From assembly GCA_937879965.1 (NCBI GenBank), contig CALFMP010000049.1:1-64000 (forward strand): DNA of 64,000 nt. Reading direction: 5' to 3'. Positions 53,205 to 61,339 of the stretch are shown piece by piece (positions within the stretch are counted from its first letter, which is position 1; each line of letters begins with the position of its first letter). The notes beneath the pieces were generated by a model. That model ran no database searches. It was not told the origin of the DNA and saw nothing but the letters and a program-made list of their open reading frames with translations. The position numbers were made by a program, and so were the translations under genes. This DNA comes from QKMZ01 sp012965515 (GTDB taxonomy: Bacteria > Cyanobacteriota > Vampirovibrionia > Obscuribacterales > Obscuribacteraceae).

Positions 53205-53480
53205 ATGAAGTTGGTCAATAGCCTGGAGATCCTGGGCAACCCCACTCGTGTCGACCAGCAGGTCGCCTGTCCCGGTTGCAGCGCGCGTGCGATGCTTTTC
53301 GATGACGGGTCGATCATGTGCATTGCCGAAGGCGGCAAGTGCTGGGCGCCCGAGTCGACGGACGGCGAGAAGTGGCAGATGCGCCAGGAATACGACAAGC
53401 GAAACGGGATCACCCCGTCCGACCGCTTGCTCCTTCCGGCTCAGGCGCAGCAGAGCCTCGACGAAAGTCGGCGGGGATAG
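53205..53480 (+). CDS. Small protein with a cysteine pair
   Basis: The 91 aa product starts at ATG 53205 (GGAGAAGAAAGT upstream). It has CPGC (22-25) and a third Cys (SIMCIAEGGKCWAP) as in a small zinc ribbon, then a charged helix. Soluble. I do not recognise the family. Codon use matches the biased class. Confidence 0.6.
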   Translation: MKLVNSLEILGNPTRVDQQVACPGCSARAMLFDDGSIMCIAEGGKCWAPESTDGEKWQMRQEYDKRNGITPSDRLLLPAQAQQSLDESRRG

Positions 53481-53645
53481 CTCGTTTCTGGTGCCCTCTA
53501 TCCACCCAAAACTTGTGCCAGGGTCGTTCTAGGCGTTTAACGCCTAACAGGTTCTCTCAGAACTTCGCGGCAGCATCTGTGAAATTCGGTTGAACTTGAC
53601 TATCCTGCCCCGGTTTCCGGTAGATGGAAAGCCAGAATCGGTTTC

Positions 53646-53692
53646 GAGAGCGGCGGGTGTAATCACCCGATTCCCCGCCGCTCTCATTTTTG
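53646..53692 (+). terminator. Intrinsic terminator
   Basis: GAGAGCGGCGGG (53646-53657) pairs perfectly with CCCGCCGCTCTC (53674-53685), then ATTTTTGG. It ends the adenosine-deaminase-like transcript. A smaller palindrome, TAGGCGTT-T-AACGCCTA, lies before it near 53530. Confidence 0.85.
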
Positions 53693-53814
53693 GCACTCGG
53701 ATTACTATATCAAGGCGTAGAAATGCATTGCGTGCGTCCGATTTTTTGGATGAAGCGTGTCAGGGTTCCTTCATCTTCAAAGAAACCCGTCGTCTTTCAC
53801 TTGGTGTCTTTGTT

Positions 53815-54603
53815 TCAGTACTTTCGCACGGCGCCACCATCTATAGTGACAGTCGTGCCGGTGATGAACTCGGCTTTTGATGATGAGAGAAACGCCACCA
53901 GTGCGCCTAGATCCTCGGGTTTACCAAACCGTTTCACTGGAGAATACTTCTTCCAATCCTCCAGCACTTTTGCGCGCGTGGTTTTCTGCGCATTGGCATA
54001 CTGCAAGGCGAGGTTCTCTACCAGCGGTGTTTCGAAATATCCAGGGCAGATAACGTTGACCGTTACGCCTTCCTCTGCAACTTCGGTTGCAATGCACTTT
54101 GCCATGGCGTTTAATCCGGTTCTCAGCGTACTCTGGACTACTGAGGAACTCTCTGCCTCCAGTCCGAAAATAGAACCGATGAAAATAATGCGCCCGTACT
54201 TTTGTTGTTTCATGGCAGGCAAAACGAGCCTGCTCAGGACAATTGGAGGGCGTAGTACGAGCTCTTCCCCAAGTTTCCACTGTTCGTCCGTTGCTTGAGA
54301 AAATGGGTAAGTGGGCGGGTGTCCGGTGCTGACAACGAGGATGTCGATGCCGCCGAGAAACTTCTCTGCATCGGTGAAGACTCTCTTCAAATCATCTTCT
54401 TTTGTCAGATCGGCGCTGATGCCGACCGTTTTCATTCTCGTTTGTTCTGATATTTGCGATGCGGCGCCCTTCACTTTTTCCTCGTCACGAGAGCAAATCG
54501 CGATGGAAACCCCTTCTTCAGCCAGCGCTTTCGCGCAAGCGTATCCGAGCCCATAACTTGCGCCGGTGACAAGCGCTCTCTTTCCTTGCAGTTGTAAGTC
54601 CAT
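53815..54603 (-). CDS. SDR family protein with altered catalytic residues
   Basis: The 262 aa product has the SDR nucleotide-binding motif TGASYGLG (13-20), DLTKED, the VVSTG strand in place of NNAG, and the C-terminal PGYFETPL and ITGTTVTIDGG. The catalytic Ser144 is present, but at the Tyr position (144+13) there is Gln157 and at the Lys position Arg161 (VVQSTLRTGL). A known group of FabG-like SDRs has lost the Tyr in this way, so it may not be a normal reductase. No fatty-acid gene is adjacent. Confidence 0.88.
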   Translation of the reverse strand: MDLQLQGKRALVTGASYGLGYACAKALAEEGVSIAICSRDEEKVKGAASQISEQTRMKTVGISADLTKEDDLKRVFTDAEKFLGGIDILVVSTGHPPTYPFSQATDEQWKLGEELVLRPPIVLSRLVLPAMKQQKYGRIIFIGSIFGLEAESSSVVQSTLRTGLNAMAKCIATEVAEEGVTVNVICPGYFETPLVENLALQYANAQKTTRAKVLEDWKKYSPVKRFGKPEDLGALVAFLSSSKAEFITGTTVTIDGGAVRKY

Positions 54604-55003
54604 GTCTTAAACGCCTCGTTGCCGTGAGCATATTTTAGCGCTCCGAATTAAGTGGCGTTGTCAGTCGCGGTATTCGCGCATCATCCGCACGATCTGAGTT
54701 AGTTCACATTTCAAAACAGCCTTACTTCTCGTCTGATTAAGCATTGTTCTTGCCTAAATCTCTCACTTAGACTGAAAATCTAATTGCACTTTTCCATTGC
54801 GCCGAGAGAACTCTTTCCCGCACCACAGCAGGGCTATTGCACGAGAAGAATCTGTTTCCTCCGAGTTTTGACTTGGGTGGTGAAACATCGTCTGCTCATC
54901 TGTTTATGCGAGAAAGCGCATTTGTGAATCGACTTATGTTCCAGGTGAAGTAAGAGTCATTCAGAACATTATTTGCTTAGCAAATCTCAAAGCGCATGGA
55001 GAA
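54604..55003. other. Divergent intergenic region
   Basis: Four hundred bases, A/T-rich, between the SDR gene (minus) and the 344 aa gene (plus). TTAGA-CTGAAAA-TCTAA near 54768 is a weak palindrome. No gene or clear promoter. Confidence 0.35.
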
Positions 55004-56038
55004 ATGCAGAACAAAACTATTAATCACCGCCGCATCAAAAAAATCGATCGGCACAAATCATGCAATTTTATGGTGTCAAATGCAGACCAAATCATCCCAC
55101 AGGGAGAGATTCGCCGCTTTTCTTCGGGTAGTGTTCATAAAGATGTTTTAGAGCAAATTTTTGGAGAATGGCCGTCCAGCTTCGCAGAAAAAGACGATGA
55201 TCCAAGGCGCGCCAAAGCGTTCGCAGTTGTTCGGCAGATCTTGCATTTTTATTACCACGAGCACGTTTTCGACAGATTCATTTTCGAAGGTTACATTGAC
55301 GGTCTCACACACATGGACCGCTTGCTGTCGTTTTACTCCTACGAAAACGCTGTGAGCAAGGCGCATTCACTGGTACACGAACGCCTCGGCTTGCTCAACC
55401 ACATCGAGGCTGTTTTCTTCAACACGACCGAATTGGGAGATCGCCAGCGCAAGCGCGTGAATCAAGCGGGACAGGCAGTTTCCGAGAACGAATCGTACGT
55501 ATTTGCATTGCGCGAAGGGTTGAGGTATGGATTGCTTCTATCTCTGGCGCAGACCAGCGAAGGGCTCCAGCAGCCGGAAGTCGCGAAGTTCTACACTAGT
55601 GACCTCGATTTCATGGTTAACGAACAGCCGCGCATGAGTGTGAAACATGTCGATCGCCTTCATGTGCCCACATGCGATGCGTTCGCTAACGGCTTGAAAC
55701 AAGCACTCGAATTCATCCGCATCGTTTCGATGGTGGAGGTTTGGAAGCGCCACGACAAGTCGCTATACAACCCAATCAGCGACCCTCTGTGCAATCGTTT
55801 CAAGCGCATTCTTGCGAACGATGACTTGCAAGTCTTGTTCGTAAAGGCGCTGCGTGCAAATAAGCAGATGTTCCACCTCTTTCGTCTGGGATGCGGTCAT
55901 GGAGAGTGTTTGCCAGCGATAGGAAACTTCGTGTTTTACCTGGATGTTCCTGCTCACCAGGTCCCTTCATGTCACATCGCAGCCCTGTTGCATCCGCTGG
56001 AAATCGTTGCGGAGAGCAAGAAGGTGTGGATGAAGTAG
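55004..56038 (+). CDS. Hypothetical 344 aa protein
   Basis: ATG at 55004 is close behind GGAGAA; an alternative start is the Met at residue 23. The protein is soluble, basic at the N-terminus and rich in Phe, His and Leu helices (FHYYHEHVFDRFIFEGYIDG-like pattern, AFANGLKQALEFIRIVSMVE). It has scattered His/Cys but no motif I can place. No family recognised. A terminator follows at once, so it is a single-gene unit with mixed codon use. Confidence 0.65.
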   Translation: MQNKTINHRRIKKIDRHKSCNFMVSNADQIIPQGEIRRFSSGSVHKDVLEQIFGEWPSSFAEKDDDPRRAKAFAVVRQILHFYYHEHVFDRFIFEGYIDGLTHMDRLLSFYSYENAVSKAHSLVHERLGLLNHIEAVFFNTTELGDRQRKRVNQAGQAVSENESYVFALREGLRYGLLLSLAQTSEGLQQPEVAKFYTSDLDFMVNEQPRMSVKHVDRLHVPTCDAFANGLKQALEFIRIVSMVEVWKRHDKSLYNPISDPLCNRFKRILANDDLQVLFVKALRANKQMFHLFRLGCGHGECLPAIGNFVFYLDVPAHQVPSCHIAALLHPLEIVAESKKVWMK

Positions 56039-56059
56039 AACGCTTTAAAAGTTAAAACA

Positions 56060-56101
56060 ACGGAAAGGTGGCACCATAAACGGTGTCACTTTTCGTTTTA
56101 T
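56060..56101 (+). terminator. Intrinsic terminator
   Basis: ACGGAAAGGTGGCACC (from 56060) pairs with GGTGTCACTTTTCGTT (to about 56097), with one bulge and G-T pairs, then TTTATTCG. It ends the 344 aa gene. Confidence 0.75.
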
Positions 56102-56109
56102 TCGAAAAT

Positions 56110-56142
56110 ACTAAAACGGGTAGTATGCGCCCGTTTTTTATG
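56110..56142. terminator. Bidirectional terminator
   Basis: AAAACGGG (56113-56120) pairs with CCCGTTTT (56130-56137). It has T-rich flanks on both strands and lies between convergent genes. Confidence 0.75.
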
Positions 56143-56144
56143 AC

Positions 56145-56221
56145 TTCAGTAAAGGTGTTGCTTTGTGCTCCTCGCGTGTACTCACCTGGGTTTTACCGAA
56201 GGGTCGACGCATGGCTTCGAC
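56145..56221 (+). repeat. Dispersed repeat, copy A, with terminal palindrome
   Basis: TTCAGTAAA at 56145, GCTTTGTGCTCCTCGCGTGT, then ACTCACCTGGGTTTTACCG, ending in the palindrome GTCGACGC-ATG-GCTTCGAC (56203-56221). Matches copies at 63515 and 23499. The palindrome abuts the stop of the next minus-strand gene. Confidence 0.8.
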
Positions 56222-56222
56222 A

Positions 56223-56510
56223 TCAGCCGGTTACTTTTGGTTTTCGGCTAATCAATATCCAGAAAGTTCCAAGCATGAACATTACGCCAAACGGATTAAT
56301 GAACATTGTCGAAATAGCGAATACCGTCGCGGCAATGCCGAGGAAGACAATCCCAAACAGCCCGTAACAGAAGAAGATAAACAGTTCGAATGCCATTTCA
56401 GCTAAATGCAGGAACATTAGCGGCATAAAACTGTGGAAAAGTCCCACAAGAAAGGACACTGCAATAAGCACTGCGCCGAGCACCACGATTTTTCGTTGCC
56501 GATTCTGCAT
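56223..56510 (-). CDS. Small membrane protein, copy 3 of a tandem family
   Basis: The 95 aa product starts at ATG 56510 with AGGAATTTGT before it. It has a basic start (MQNRQRKIVVLGAVLIAVSF) and three hydrophobic helices (about 8-28, 35-60 and 62-85), ending in a basic tail. The layout matches the two genes upstream, and the first segment (RKIVVLGAVLIAVSFLVGL) is clearly related. Three tandem paralogues on one strand suggest recent duplication and perhaps a hetero-oligomer. Function unknown. Confidence 0.7.
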   Translation of the reverse strand: MQNRQRKIVVLGAVLIAVSFLVGLFHSFMPLMFLHLAEMAFELFIFFCYGLFGIVFLGIAATVFAISTMFINPFGVMFMLGTFWILISRKPKVTG

Positions 56511-56632
56511 ACAAATTCCTGAAGGAAGTGTTTCCACCCTGAAGGAGCAATCGGCACCATGATAAGTTCCCAGCCGTGTTGCAAACATTATCTTTCGACA
56601 ATTTAGCAGGAGAGCTAACTCCAAAGGTTTGG

Positions 56633-56911
56633 CTACCTACGCGCGTGATGGATGAAATAGAGTGCGGCCGTGAAGAGTAAAACGAAGTAAGTAACTGGCG
56701 AATGAATTAGAAATGCCACGGCAGTAAGAAGTGACATTGCCATCACCCATAGGACAAAGAAGCATGCACTTCCTAGAAGCACAAATGAGCCGAGAACAAG
56801 AATTGCGAGGATCATTGCGATGTTAGCAAGATTGCTGTAAAGCAAGCCAAAGAGGAACGAAACCACCGTCAGCACAGAGCCAGTTAACGCCAGTCGCTTT
56901 GTTTTGCTCAT
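56633..56911 (-). CDS. Small membrane protein, copy 2 of a tandem family
   Basis: The 92 aa product (SKTKRLALTGSVLTVVSFLF, then three hydrophobic helices and a HHARR end) overlaps the upstream copy by four bases (ATGA) and is thus translationally coupled. It shares layout and the opening helix pattern with copies 1 and 3. Not recognised as a known family. Confidence 0.7.
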   Translation of the reverse strand: MSKTKRLALTGSVLTVVSFLFGLLYSNLANIAMILAILVLGSFVLLGSACFFVLWVMAMSLLTAVAFLIHSPVTYFVLLFTAALYFIHHARR

Positions 56912-57198
56912 CGTATGGTTTGCGTTCTTGTTCGGATTCGATTCGTAAGTAACAGCGTCAAAATCAGCAATAAACCCACCGGGTTACCCACAAGGCAGAC
57001 TATGCCGATCACGCTGAGCACGACTACATAGAAGGTAACCAACAGAAAAGCGGAACAGACTACAAAAATGGTGCAGAGAGCAGCAGTGGCTGCATTCCAC
57101 AAAAATAGCGGCAAGATTTTGTTCGTTAAACCAACAAAGAAGGACGTCACCGTCAAAGCAGCACCGATTGTCGCAATTTTAGCGGTGCGGTCTCGCAT
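56908..57198 (-). CDS. Small membrane protein, copy 1 of a tandem family
   Basis: The 96 aa product begins RDRTAKIATIGAALTVTSFF and has three hydrophobic helices (about 8-27, 32-58 and 63-84) and a basic tail (NRIRTRTQTIR). The ATG at 57198 follows AGGAGGACCACCAA. First gene of the tandem set of three. All copies are similar in length, charge and layout, though sequence has drifted. Confidence 0.72.
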   Translation of the reverse strand: MRDRTAKIATIGAALTVTSFFVGLTNKILPLFLWNAATAALCTIFVVCSAFLLVTFYVVVLSVIGIVCLVGNPVGLLLILTLLLTNRIRTRTQTIR

Positions 57199-57340
57199 TT
57201 GGTGGTCCTCCTGCTTCTTAATTCCAAGTTACCACCGTCGCAAAAATCTGGCTGTGGTCTTAAGAAAATCGAAACCGGCGTGACAGTCGATGCCGAACTG
57301 TTCAATTGTTCATTGAAAGTAATAGAAATAGGAAATCTTC

Positions 57341-57368
57341 TTGAGACTGATTCTCATCAGAGTATAAT
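57341..57368 (+). promoter_or_regulatory. Promoter with overlapping palindromes
   Basis: TTGAGA (57341-57346), 16 bases, TATAAT (57363-57368). The spacer holds TGAGA-CTGAT-TCTCA (57342-57356) and CTGAT-TCTC-ATCAG (57347-57360), which look like an operator; the sequence recalls Fur-type boxes. Confidence 0.7.
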
Positions 57369-57421
57369 CGCCGTCTGCTGAAAGAGAGCCAGCGCCGACC
57401 TCGCAAGAAGGAGAGTTTTCC

Positions 57422-58093
57422 GTGACCGCCATTTCCACCTGGATGAAAGAAGAAAAACGCGATCTCGAAATGAACGAGTATCACGAACAGTACTGGAACA
57501 GCTTTATCAAGCGCATTTCGCCGAAAGACGAGATCAAGGGCAAAACGGTTCTCGATTTTGGATGCGGATGCGGCGGCTTCTTGCGTTTGCTTCAAGATCA
57601 GCGCCAATTCAAAGAAGGCGTTGGCATCGACATCGCTGAGAAGTCTTTGGAAACAGCAAGATCACTGGTAGCAAAACGCCCGATCGAGTACTTGTTGGCT
57701 AAAGATGCAGAGAAGTTCAAAGGAAAAGTAGACTACGCCTTCAGTTATGAAGTCATCTACTTGATGCAAGATTTGGCAGAACACGCTGACTTCATGTCCG
57801 AGTTCTTAAAACCAGGCGGCGTCTATTACGCTGCAACCGGCTGCCACACTGGCAATCCGCAGTGGGAAGACTGGAAGAAAATTATTCTCGGCGAGTCAGT
57901 ATTGCCTCTTATTGATTACGCGCCCGACGATTTCGTAGATGCTTTCAAGGCGAAAGGCTACAAGGTAGGCGTTTGCCGTTTGGACCACAGAGACTTCGTT
58001 TCTGTAATCCACAAAGACTATTTCCCGACTGTCGAAGATGCGATCAGATACTACGCTGACGACATCCAGGTCTTCCGTTTCGAGAAGCTGTAA
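57422..58093 (+). CDS. Class I SAM-dependent methyltransferase
   Basis: GTG at 57422 follows AAGGAGAGTTTTCC. The 223 aa product has the SAM-binding motif VLDFGCGCGGFLRLL (43-57), an acidic end of strand 2 (GVGIDIAEKSLE), a motif with YAFSYEVIYLMQD and a conserved GGVYYAATGCHTG. Target cannot be read (small molecule type likely). A promoter with an operator-like palindrome precedes it and a terminator follows, so it is a separately regulated single gene. Confidence 0.88.
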   Translation: MTAISTWMKEEKRDLEMNEYHEQYWNSFIKRISPKDEIKGKTVLDFGCGCGGFLRLLQDQRQFKEGVGIDIAEKSLETARSLVAKRPIEYLLAKDAEKFKGKVDYAFSYEVIYLMQDLAEHADFMSEFLKPGGVYYAATGCHTGNPQWEDWKKIILGESVLPLIDYAPDDFVDAFKAKGYKVGVCRLDHRDFVSVIHKDYFPTVEDAIRYYADDIQVFRFEKL

Positions 58094-58185
58094 AAGGCTG
58101 AGAACCCACAAGAGGGTGATTCAAAATTTTGGGCGCGTGCAACGCCCCCACGATTTCAGCTCACATATTGATTTCGATAACGTAC

Positions 58186-58229
58186 TTAGCGCCTGCTTTC
58201 TGAGTGGGCGCTAATTTTTGTTTTTTTCA
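58186..58229 (+). terminator. Intrinsic terminator
   Basis: TTAGCGCC (58186-58193) pairs with GGCGCTAA (58207-58214), then TTTTTGTTTTTTTC. It ends the methyltransferase gene. Confidence 0.85.
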
Positions 58230-58455
58230 ATAGCCAAACATATGTTCTCCTTCATGTGATCCGCCGTCTTTATGATCCCTAAAGGATCTATTTCTCACGG
58301 GCGCGACGTTTCCGGCTCCTTGACGTCAGAAAATTGCAATAACCTAACGATTGCGAAACTTTGCAGAAATAGGCCGCAAAATTTTGCTGGGACTAATTGA
58401 CGTTTCAAACGTTCCAACCACAAATCCATCCCAACAATTTTTAGGAGAGCCGTTA

Positions 58456-59583
58456 ATGATGGGAGTGTTTCACGATCTCGATGTCTACGGTCACGAACAA
58501 GTCGTTTTCTTCCATGATAAGGAATCTGGACTGAAGGCAATTATCGGTGTGCATAGCACCGTTCTCGGTCCTTCCCTCGGCGGTTGCCGCATGTGGAAAT
58601 ACTCCGACGAAGCTGCTGCTCTTCGCGACGTTTTGCGTCTTTCGCGCGGTATGACCTACAAGGCTGCCGTTGCCGATTTGAAGCTGGGCGGCGGAAAAGC
58701 TGTCGTCATCGCCGATGCGCGCACGGAAAAGACCCCCGAGCTTCTCGAAGCATTCGGGAAGGCTGTTGAGTCCGTCGCCGGTCGCTACATCACGGCTGAA
58801 GACGTCGGTATGTCCGTCAAAGACATCGACTACATCCGCAATTTCACCAAGTATGCCGTTGGCGGAAGCAATGAAGGTGGCTCCGGCGATCCTTCCGTAA
58901 TGACTGCTTTTGGCTGCTTCCAAGGTATTAAGGCTGCCCTCAAGCACGCCGGATTGGGCGAAAAACTTGAAGGTGTGAAAGTTGCCGTACAAGGCGTGGG
59001 CAACGTTGGCTACCACCTCTGCAGCTACCTTTCTGCTGCCGGTGCGAAGCTCATCATCACCGACATCTACCCGAATCAAGTAGAAAAGGTTGTTCAAGAG
59101 TTCGACGCCACCGTCGTAACCCCTGACCAAATCTATGCCGTTGATGCCGACATCTTCGCTCCTTGCGCACTGGGCGCCATCTTGAACGAGCGCACAATTC
59201 CGCAATTGAAGTGCAAAATTGTTGCCGGTTCTGCCAACAACCAGTTGGAAAACGACAATGATGGCAAAGCGCTGGCTGATAAGGGCATCGTTTACTGCCC
59301 AGACTACGCCATCAACGCCGGCGGCTTGATCAACGTCGCAGCTGAAATCGACGGCTACAACAAGGAACTCGTACTCAATAAAGTCAGCAAGATCTACGAC
59401 ACCATCGATCTGATCTTGAGCCGCTCGGAAAGCGAAGGGGTTCTTCCTCAAGAAGCCGCTGCGCAAATCGCCGAGCAAAGACTTGCTCAAGCCGCGTTCA
59501 TCAAGAAAGCTGAAAAATCAATCGGCAAAGACTTCTTGAGCTCGACCTTGAGTTCTGAAACCAAAGGCGCGACAATTCGCTAG
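58456..59583 (+). CDS. Leucine/valine-type amino acid dehydrogenase
   Basis: The 375 aa product starts at ATG 58456 (TTAGGAGAGCCGTTA upstream). It belongs to the Glu/Leu/Phe/Val dehydrogenase family: LGGCRMWKY, the catalytic region MTYKAAVADLKLGGGKAVV with Lys69 and Lys81, ITAEDVGMS, and the NAD-binding GVGNVGYHL. Length and motifs fit leucine dehydrogenase, which deaminates branched amino acids with NAD+. It is followed by a zinc-binding small protein and an aminotransferase gene, an amino-acid metabolism cluster. Confidence 0.9.
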   Translation: MMGVFHDLDVYGHEQVVFFHDKESGLKAIIGVHSTVLGPSLGGCRMWKYSDEAAALRDVLRLSRGMTYKAAVADLKLGGGKAVVIADARTEKTPELLEAFGKAVESVAGRYITAEDVGMSVKDIDYIRNFTKYAVGGSNEGGSGDPSVMTAFGCFQGIKAALKHAGLGEKLEGVKVAVQGVGNVGYHLCSYLSAAGAKLIITDIYPNQVEKVVQEFDATVVTPDQIYAVDADIFAPCALGAILNERTIPQLKCKIVAGSANNQLENDNDGKALADKGIVYCPDYAINAGGLINVAAEIDGYNKELVLNKVSKIYDTIDLILSRSESEGVLPQEAAAQIAEQRLAQAAFIKKAEKSIGKDFLSSTLSSETKGATIR

Positions 59584-59613
59584 TAAGCAGTTCGTCGAAC
59601 CTGGTTTTTCCGA

Positions 59614-60003
59614 TTGACCTACAACACCGTCTATGCCGACATCCACTGCCCTTTTTGCAATGAAAAGGTGACTTCGGGCGTCGGCTTTCGGCTTGGTTGT
59701 TTGGAAAACAAGAACTACAAGTTGGGCGACAAGCTCAAGTGGGAAGGCGCAGTGTGCCGTCCGGAAACCCGTCCACAAGACGGCAGCATTCAATCGATAG
59801 GCTATTTCAACTGCGATTACGTCAAGTGCAAAACCTGGTCTGACTGCTTCCCGGAAGTGCAGCAGGCGCTTGTTACTATAAAAAATGACGTTATCGAGAA
59901 AGTCGAAGTTTACAAAGGGCCCTTAAGCGGCGAGCAATTTGAGATTATTAAGCCGGCTAAGGGCGGAGCCAAGAAATCGACCTCCAAGCCCAAGAATAAA
60001 TAG
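59614..60003 (+). CDS. Small cysteine-rich protein
   Basis: The start is TTG at 59614; ribosome site weak. The 129 aa product has CPFC near residue 12, then a Cys in GCLENK, CRPE and FNCDYVKCKTWSDC, which suggests a metal-binding ribbon. A Lys-rich tail (GGAKKSTSKPKNK) ends it. It sits between the amino acid dehydrogenase and aminotransferase genes with short gaps and is likely co-transcribed. Family not recognised. Confidence 0.7.
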   Translation: MTYNTVYADIHCPFCNEKVTSGVGFRLGCLENKNYKLGDKLKWEGAVCRPETRPQDGSIQSIGYFNCDYVKCKTWSDCFPEVQQALVTIKNDVIEKVEVYKGPLSGEQFEIIKPAKGGAKKSTSKPKNK

Positions 60004-60029
60004 CCGTCCCTTGAATTGAGGTGCGCCTG

Positions 60030-61181
60030 ATGCAAGCACGCGAGTTCTTGATGATTCCCGGCCCGACTCCTGTTCCGGACAGGGTTTTGGAAGCTGTCGC
60101 CAGACATCCAATCGGGCACAGAACGCCTGAGTTTTCCAAACTCTTGCGCGGTGCCGTTGATGATCTGAAGTGGCTTGGGGAAACGAAAAAGGACCCGTTT
60201 GTTATTACATCGTCCGGAACCGGCGCGATGGAAGCTGCGATTGCGAACACCGTGAACAGTGGCGACGAAGTGCTTTCGTTGATCGTTGGCGTATTCGGCG
60301 AGCGTTGGGCAAAGATTTCAGAAGCATATGGTGCCAAAGTTGAGCGTGTGATATCCGCTGCCGGGCAGCCTGTAGATTTGGTTTTGCTTGCTGATAAGCT
60401 CAAAAAAGACAAGGACAGGAGAATCAAAGTCGTTACTGTCACGCACAATGAAACATCCACGGGCGTAATTAACGATCTGAAGGTAATCGCGAAGCTGGTG
60501 CGCGATCACGGTGCGCTCATCATAGTCGATGCTGTCACCAGCTTTGGTGCTGTTCATCTACCTATCGATGAGTGGCAAATTGATGTTCTTGTTACAGGCA
60601 GTCAAAAGGCGCTCATGTTGCCGCCAGGACTGGGCATTATCTTCTTTTCCGAACGGGCGACAAAGGTTAGCGAAAACTGCAAAACGTCTCGCTTTTATTT
60701 CGACTTGCGCAAGTACAAAAAGAGTTTGGAACAAGATACGACTCCGGCCACGCCCAATGTTTCTCTCGTTGCCGGGCTTAGAGAGTCACTTTTGATGATG
60801 CGGGAAGACGGTACTGAGAAAATTTTTGCTCGTCATTTGCGTTTGAAAGAGGCGTTGAGATCTGGCGTCAAAGCGCTTGGATTGAAGCTTTTCGTTGAAG
60901 ACGAACATGCTTCGCCGACCATCACCGCAATTCTTCCTCCCGATGGAATTTCTGTAGCGGACATTCGAAAAGGGCTCAAGGAGGAGTTTCGCATCCTTGT
61001 TGCTGATGGACAGGAAGATTTGAAAGGAAAGATTTTCCGCATCGGTCACATGGGTTATGTATTCGAAAGAGACATTTTGATGACACTGGCTGCGCTCGAA
61101 TCAGTGCTGCGCAAATTAGGTCATGAAGTGAAACCTGGTAAGGCAGTTGAAGCTGCTTCCAGTGCCTTTGCCGTGCGGTAA
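60030..61181 (+). CDS. Class V aminotransferase (alanine-glyoxylate/serine-pyruvate type)
   Basis: I choose ATG 60030 (GAGG eight bases upstream) over GTG 60021. The 383 aa product begins MIPGPTPVPDRVLEA and GHRTPEF, the start typical of AGAT and phosphoserine/serine-glyoxylate enzymes. TSSGTGAMEAAIAN binds the cofactor phosphate, TVTHNETSTGVIND is present, IVDAVTSFGAVHLP holds the Asp, and the PLP lysine is in VTGSQKALMLPPG. It moves an amino group between amino acid and keto acid. It follows the amino acid dehydrogenase and the Cys-rich gene. Confidence 0.9.
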   Translation: MQAREFLMIPGPTPVPDRVLEAVARHPIGHRTPEFSKLLRGAVDDLKWLGETKKDPFVITSSGTGAMEAAIANTVNSGDEVLSLIVGVFGERWAKISEAYGAKVERVISAAGQPVDLVLLADKLKKDKDRRIKVVTVTHNETSTGVINDLKVIAKLVRDHGALIIVDAVTSFGAVHLPIDEWQIDVLVTGSQKALMLPPGLGIIFFSERATKVSENCKTSRFYFDLRKYKKSLEQDTTPATPNVSLVAGLRESLLMMREDGTEKIFARHLRLKEALRSGVKALGLKLFVEDEHASPTITAILPPDGISVADIRKGLKEEFRILVADGQEDLKGKIFRIGHMGYVFERDILMTLAALESVLRKLGHEVKPGKAVEAASSAFAVR

Positions 61182-61339
61182 ATACTAATGAGATCGGTGA
61201 AAATCGGATCACAAATCGTTAGAGCTGCATAACTTAATGTGCAATTAGGTTCCCTTTTTGTTATTAGATCACTTGATATATGGTGATCTGGCACACAGCC
61301 GCCCAATTTATGGATTCAAGCGGCTGATCTGGAGGAGCA

